Origin: CALJFL01 sp963669435
Lineage (GTDB): Bacteria > Pseudomonadota > Gammaproteobacteria > Pseudomonadales > Halieaceae
Direction of reading: 5' to 3'
DNA: 64,000 nt
Assembly: GCA_963669435.1 (NCBI GenBank)
Contig: OY770025.1
Location: 2,356,001-2,420,000, forward strand
Of this stretch, positions 62,212 through 64,000 are shown piece by piece. The position numbers and the translations under genes are program-made. The first letter of the stretch is position 1. The number at the start of each line of letters is the position of its first letter. The notes under the pieces are model-generated. The model had not been told where the DNA came from, did not search any database, and saw nothing but the letters and a program-made list of their open reading frames with translations.

Positions 62212-63996
62212 TTATAGCCGGGACAGTGTGAACTGCTCAATGCTTTCGCGGGTAACCACGCCCTGCAGTAATCGATCACCGCCGCGCCCGCGCCCGTAGA
62301 TACACACGGCCTCCACCGTGCCGCTGCGCATGGCATCCATGGCCTGGCGCAAGGTGGCCTGAATAGGGGCTGATGCGATGGTCCACCGCCGAATATCGGC
62401 TTTCGTCAGGTCTATGGACTCTTGTAGTGCATCTTGGGGGTCGACTTGAGTGCCGAGTTGCTTGTCGACTTGAGTGTCGAGTTGCGTATCGACTTGAGTG
62501 CCCAGCCATTCAATCAGCGCGTCGCCTTTGACCAGGAATAGATCCTCGAGATCACGTTCAATCAGGCACCAGTGCGGCTTGGCTCGCGTTAGTGTGTCGA
62601 TGTCTTCTGGAGCAAGGTCTGCGGTGACCCTCGATATCCTGCGATCCATGATTGATGATACGTCGGTGCGGTGAAGCAATTGATTGAGTGGATCATCCGG
62701 CAGATTGCGTTGCAGCTGACGCAGCACAGTTTGATGTGCGGATCGCTGTCTGAATATACCTGTGTTAGTGAGGTTGGCTGCAACAATTGCCAGCAAGGCC
62801 GGCATGGCCACGCCAATCGATTGCGTGAGCTCTATCACCGCCAGAATCGCTGCCAGTGGTGCATTGAGGATTGCACCCATCGCGGCCGCCATGCCAATCA
62901 CGATATAAAGTGCCTGGTTGGATGCGAGATCGGGATAAACGGATGCACCCAGAAAGCCCAGAAAGCCACCCATGCAGGCGCCTATCAACAGACTTGGTGC
63001 AATGACGCCGATCGGCATGCCGAGTCCGCTGGACAAACTGGTTGCTAATAGTTTGCACACCGCAATTGTCAGAAGTGCCAGCAGTGGCACTTTGCCATGT
63101 AATACCAGTTCCAGCGTGTCATAGCCGATCCCCAGCACCTGGGGTACCAACAACGCAATACTGCCGGTTATCAAACCTGCGAGGGTGAAACGCGCGAGCA
63201 CCGGCAGGTGTCCCAGCTTCGCTGCCAGTTTGCTCAGGCGGATAAAGCCTGCGATTGCACCGCCACAGACTATGCCCAGCGCAACGATAAATGGTATCTC
63301 CCAGAGCGAATTCATGTGAATAAGGGGAATATCGAATAAACCGGCGGCCCCGCCGCCAAACGTCCTGCTGACAGCGGAGGCGGACACGGCGGATAACATA
63401 ACCGGTATGAAACCCGCGACGGTGTATTCTGCAATGATCACTTCCATGGCGAAGATTACGCCGGCGAGTGGCGTATTGAAGGCCGCGGCAATGCCCCCGG
63501 CGGTGCCACAGGCTATCAGTACGCGCAGGCTGTTGTTGGGCAGCGACAGGCGCTGACCGATCTGGCTATTGATGGCGCCGCCAAGGTGTACGCCGGGGCC
63601 CTCCCTGCCCCCGGATTGGCCTGTGGCCAATGCAAAGGTGCCGCCGATGAATTGCACCACCGCATTGCGCCACGGCAGCGCGCCATAGTGCGAGTGCATA
63701 CGGCTCAGCACATGCACAATGCCGATCTCGCGGTCCTCGGGCCGCAGCGCGGAAAATGCCAGGCCCAGGACGATGGCTCCGCAAACCGGCAAAGCGAATG
63801 CCAGCCAGCGGGGCAGGGACTCAAAATCCTCGCCGCCGGCAACGCCCCAGACGCCAGCCAACTGGCTGATAGCCAGCTCGAAGGCCAGTACGATCAGCCC
63901 GGATGCGATGCCACCAACAACGCCCAGCAAGGCATAGGCCAGCACTGAATCGTAATTGGTGAGCAGTCTTCGATAGTTATCGAGCAGGCGGTACAC
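62212..63996 (-). CDS. ClC chloride channel/transporter with CBS-like tail (may begin outside the window)
   Basis: The protein is 594 residues from GTG at 63996, four bases from the window edge, so the true start could be further out. About 12 membrane helices and the ClC motifs GGREGPGVHLGG (about 130-140), AAFNTPLAGVIFAMEV and GLGMPIGVIAPSLLIGA are seen. The C-terminus carries a pair of CBS-like parts with an insert of a 24-bp tandem repeat (LGTQVDTQ-type). Ion selectivity is not evident. It could be a Cl-/H+ antiporter. Confidence 0.88.
   Translation of the reverse strand: MYRLLDNYRRLLTNYDSVLAYALLGVVGGIASGLIVLAFELAISQLAGVWGVAGGEDFESLPRWLAFALPVCGAIVLGLAFSALRPEDREIGIVHVLSRMHSHYGALPWRNAVVQFIGGTFALATGQSGGREGPGVHLGGAINSQIGQRLSLPNNSLRVLIACGTAGGIAAAFNTPLAGVIFAMEVIIAEYTVAGFIPVMLSAVSASAVSRTFGGGAAGLFDIPLIHMNSLWEIPFIVALGIVCGGAIAGFIRLSKLAAKLGHLPVLARFTLAGLITGSIALLVPQVLGIGYDTLELVLHGKVPLLALLTIAVCKLLATSLSSGLGMPIGVIAPSLLIGACMGGFLGFLGASVYPDLASNQALYIVIGMAAAMGAILNAPLAAILAVIELTQSIGVAMPALLAIVAANLTNTGIFRQRSAHQTVLRQLQRNLPDDPLNQLLHRTDVSSIMDRRISRVTADLAPEDIDTLTRAKPHWCLIERDLEDLFLVKGDALIEWLGTQVDTQLDTQVDKQLGTQVDPQDALQESIDLTKADIRRWTIASAPIQATLRQAMDAMRSGTVEAVCIYGRGRGGDRLLQGVVTRESIEQFTLSRL
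62441..62512 (-). repeat. 24-bp tandem repeat in the ClC C-terminal domain
   Basis: tcgacttgag recurs at 62441, 62465 and 62489, exactly 24 bases apart. It encodes 8-residue units (LGTQVDTQ, LDTQVDKQ, LGTQVDPQ). It is in frame and lies in the linker of the CBS-like region. Confidence 0.92.
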
Positions 63997-64000
63997 GCCC

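Overview
The window reads as a chromosomal segment of a gammaproteobacterium. The gene orders amgK-murU / lptD-surA-pdxA, rpe-trpEGDC, vfr, coq7, purD-purH-fis-dusB, prmA-accC-accB-aroQ, mrcB plus a TPR lipoprotein, and hemB-hemL-hemJ are typical of Pseudomonas-like and Cellvibrionales/Halieaceae-like lineages. Two sulfotransferases in a polysaccharide locus, and secreted proteins with an 'EVNGNF' N-terminal motif, fit a marine origin. The exact family is an inference.

Region 1 (1-15.6 kb) is a surface-polysaccharide locus, visibly more A+T-rich than the rest and with many TTG/GTG starts. It holds the start of a probable export lipoprotein gene, a Wzz-type chain-length protein, a WcaJ-type priming transferase, UDP-glucuronate decarboxylase (UDP-xylose supply), a methyltransferase, a flippase, two sulfotransferases, two glycosyltransferases, an O-antigen polymerase/ligase-like protein and two large membrane proteins. 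Together they suggest a Wzx/Wzy-type, probably sulfated, polysaccharide.

Region 2 (15.8-28.3 kb) is the outer-membrane biogenesis block pdxA-surA ... lptD, with divergent amgK-murU (cell-wall recycling). The normally adjacent lptD and surA are split by about 5.65 kb of accessory DNA. A decayed copy of the lptD 3' end (about 18505-18725) lies beside surA, so the insert is bounded by direct copies of the lptD terminus. It encodes a small secreted protein, a 69-bp tandem-repeat protein, a beta-helix-like secreted protein coupled to a fibronectin-III-like protein, and a large two-domain glycosyltransferase-like protein. This is the best candidate for something undescribed.

Region 3 (28.4-33.2 kb) is rpe followed by trpE-trpG-trpD-trpC. 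A previously hidden trp leader precedes trpE: promoter, 22-codon leader peptide ending Trp-Arg-Trp-stop, and a terminator hairpin with a T7 tract.

Region 4 (33.3-46 kb) holds a vfr-TPR pair, an OsmC protein, a 194-bp inverted-repeat element, coq7, purD-purH, fis-dusB, prmA, accC-accB-aroQ and dsbD. Region 5 (46-64 kb) holds a PCu(A)C copper chaperone, DUF2333, a pentapeptide protein, DNA polymerase II, an adenosine-kinase-like protein, PBP1b with an LpoP-like lipoprotein, a ModF-like ABC ATPase (probable CTG start), a DUF3604 lipoprotein, a CoA-type Nudix hydrolase, a secreted CxC protein, hemB, hemL, hemJ and a ClC chloride channel running to the window edge. I saw no rRNA, tRNA, CRISPR array, transposase or integrase.
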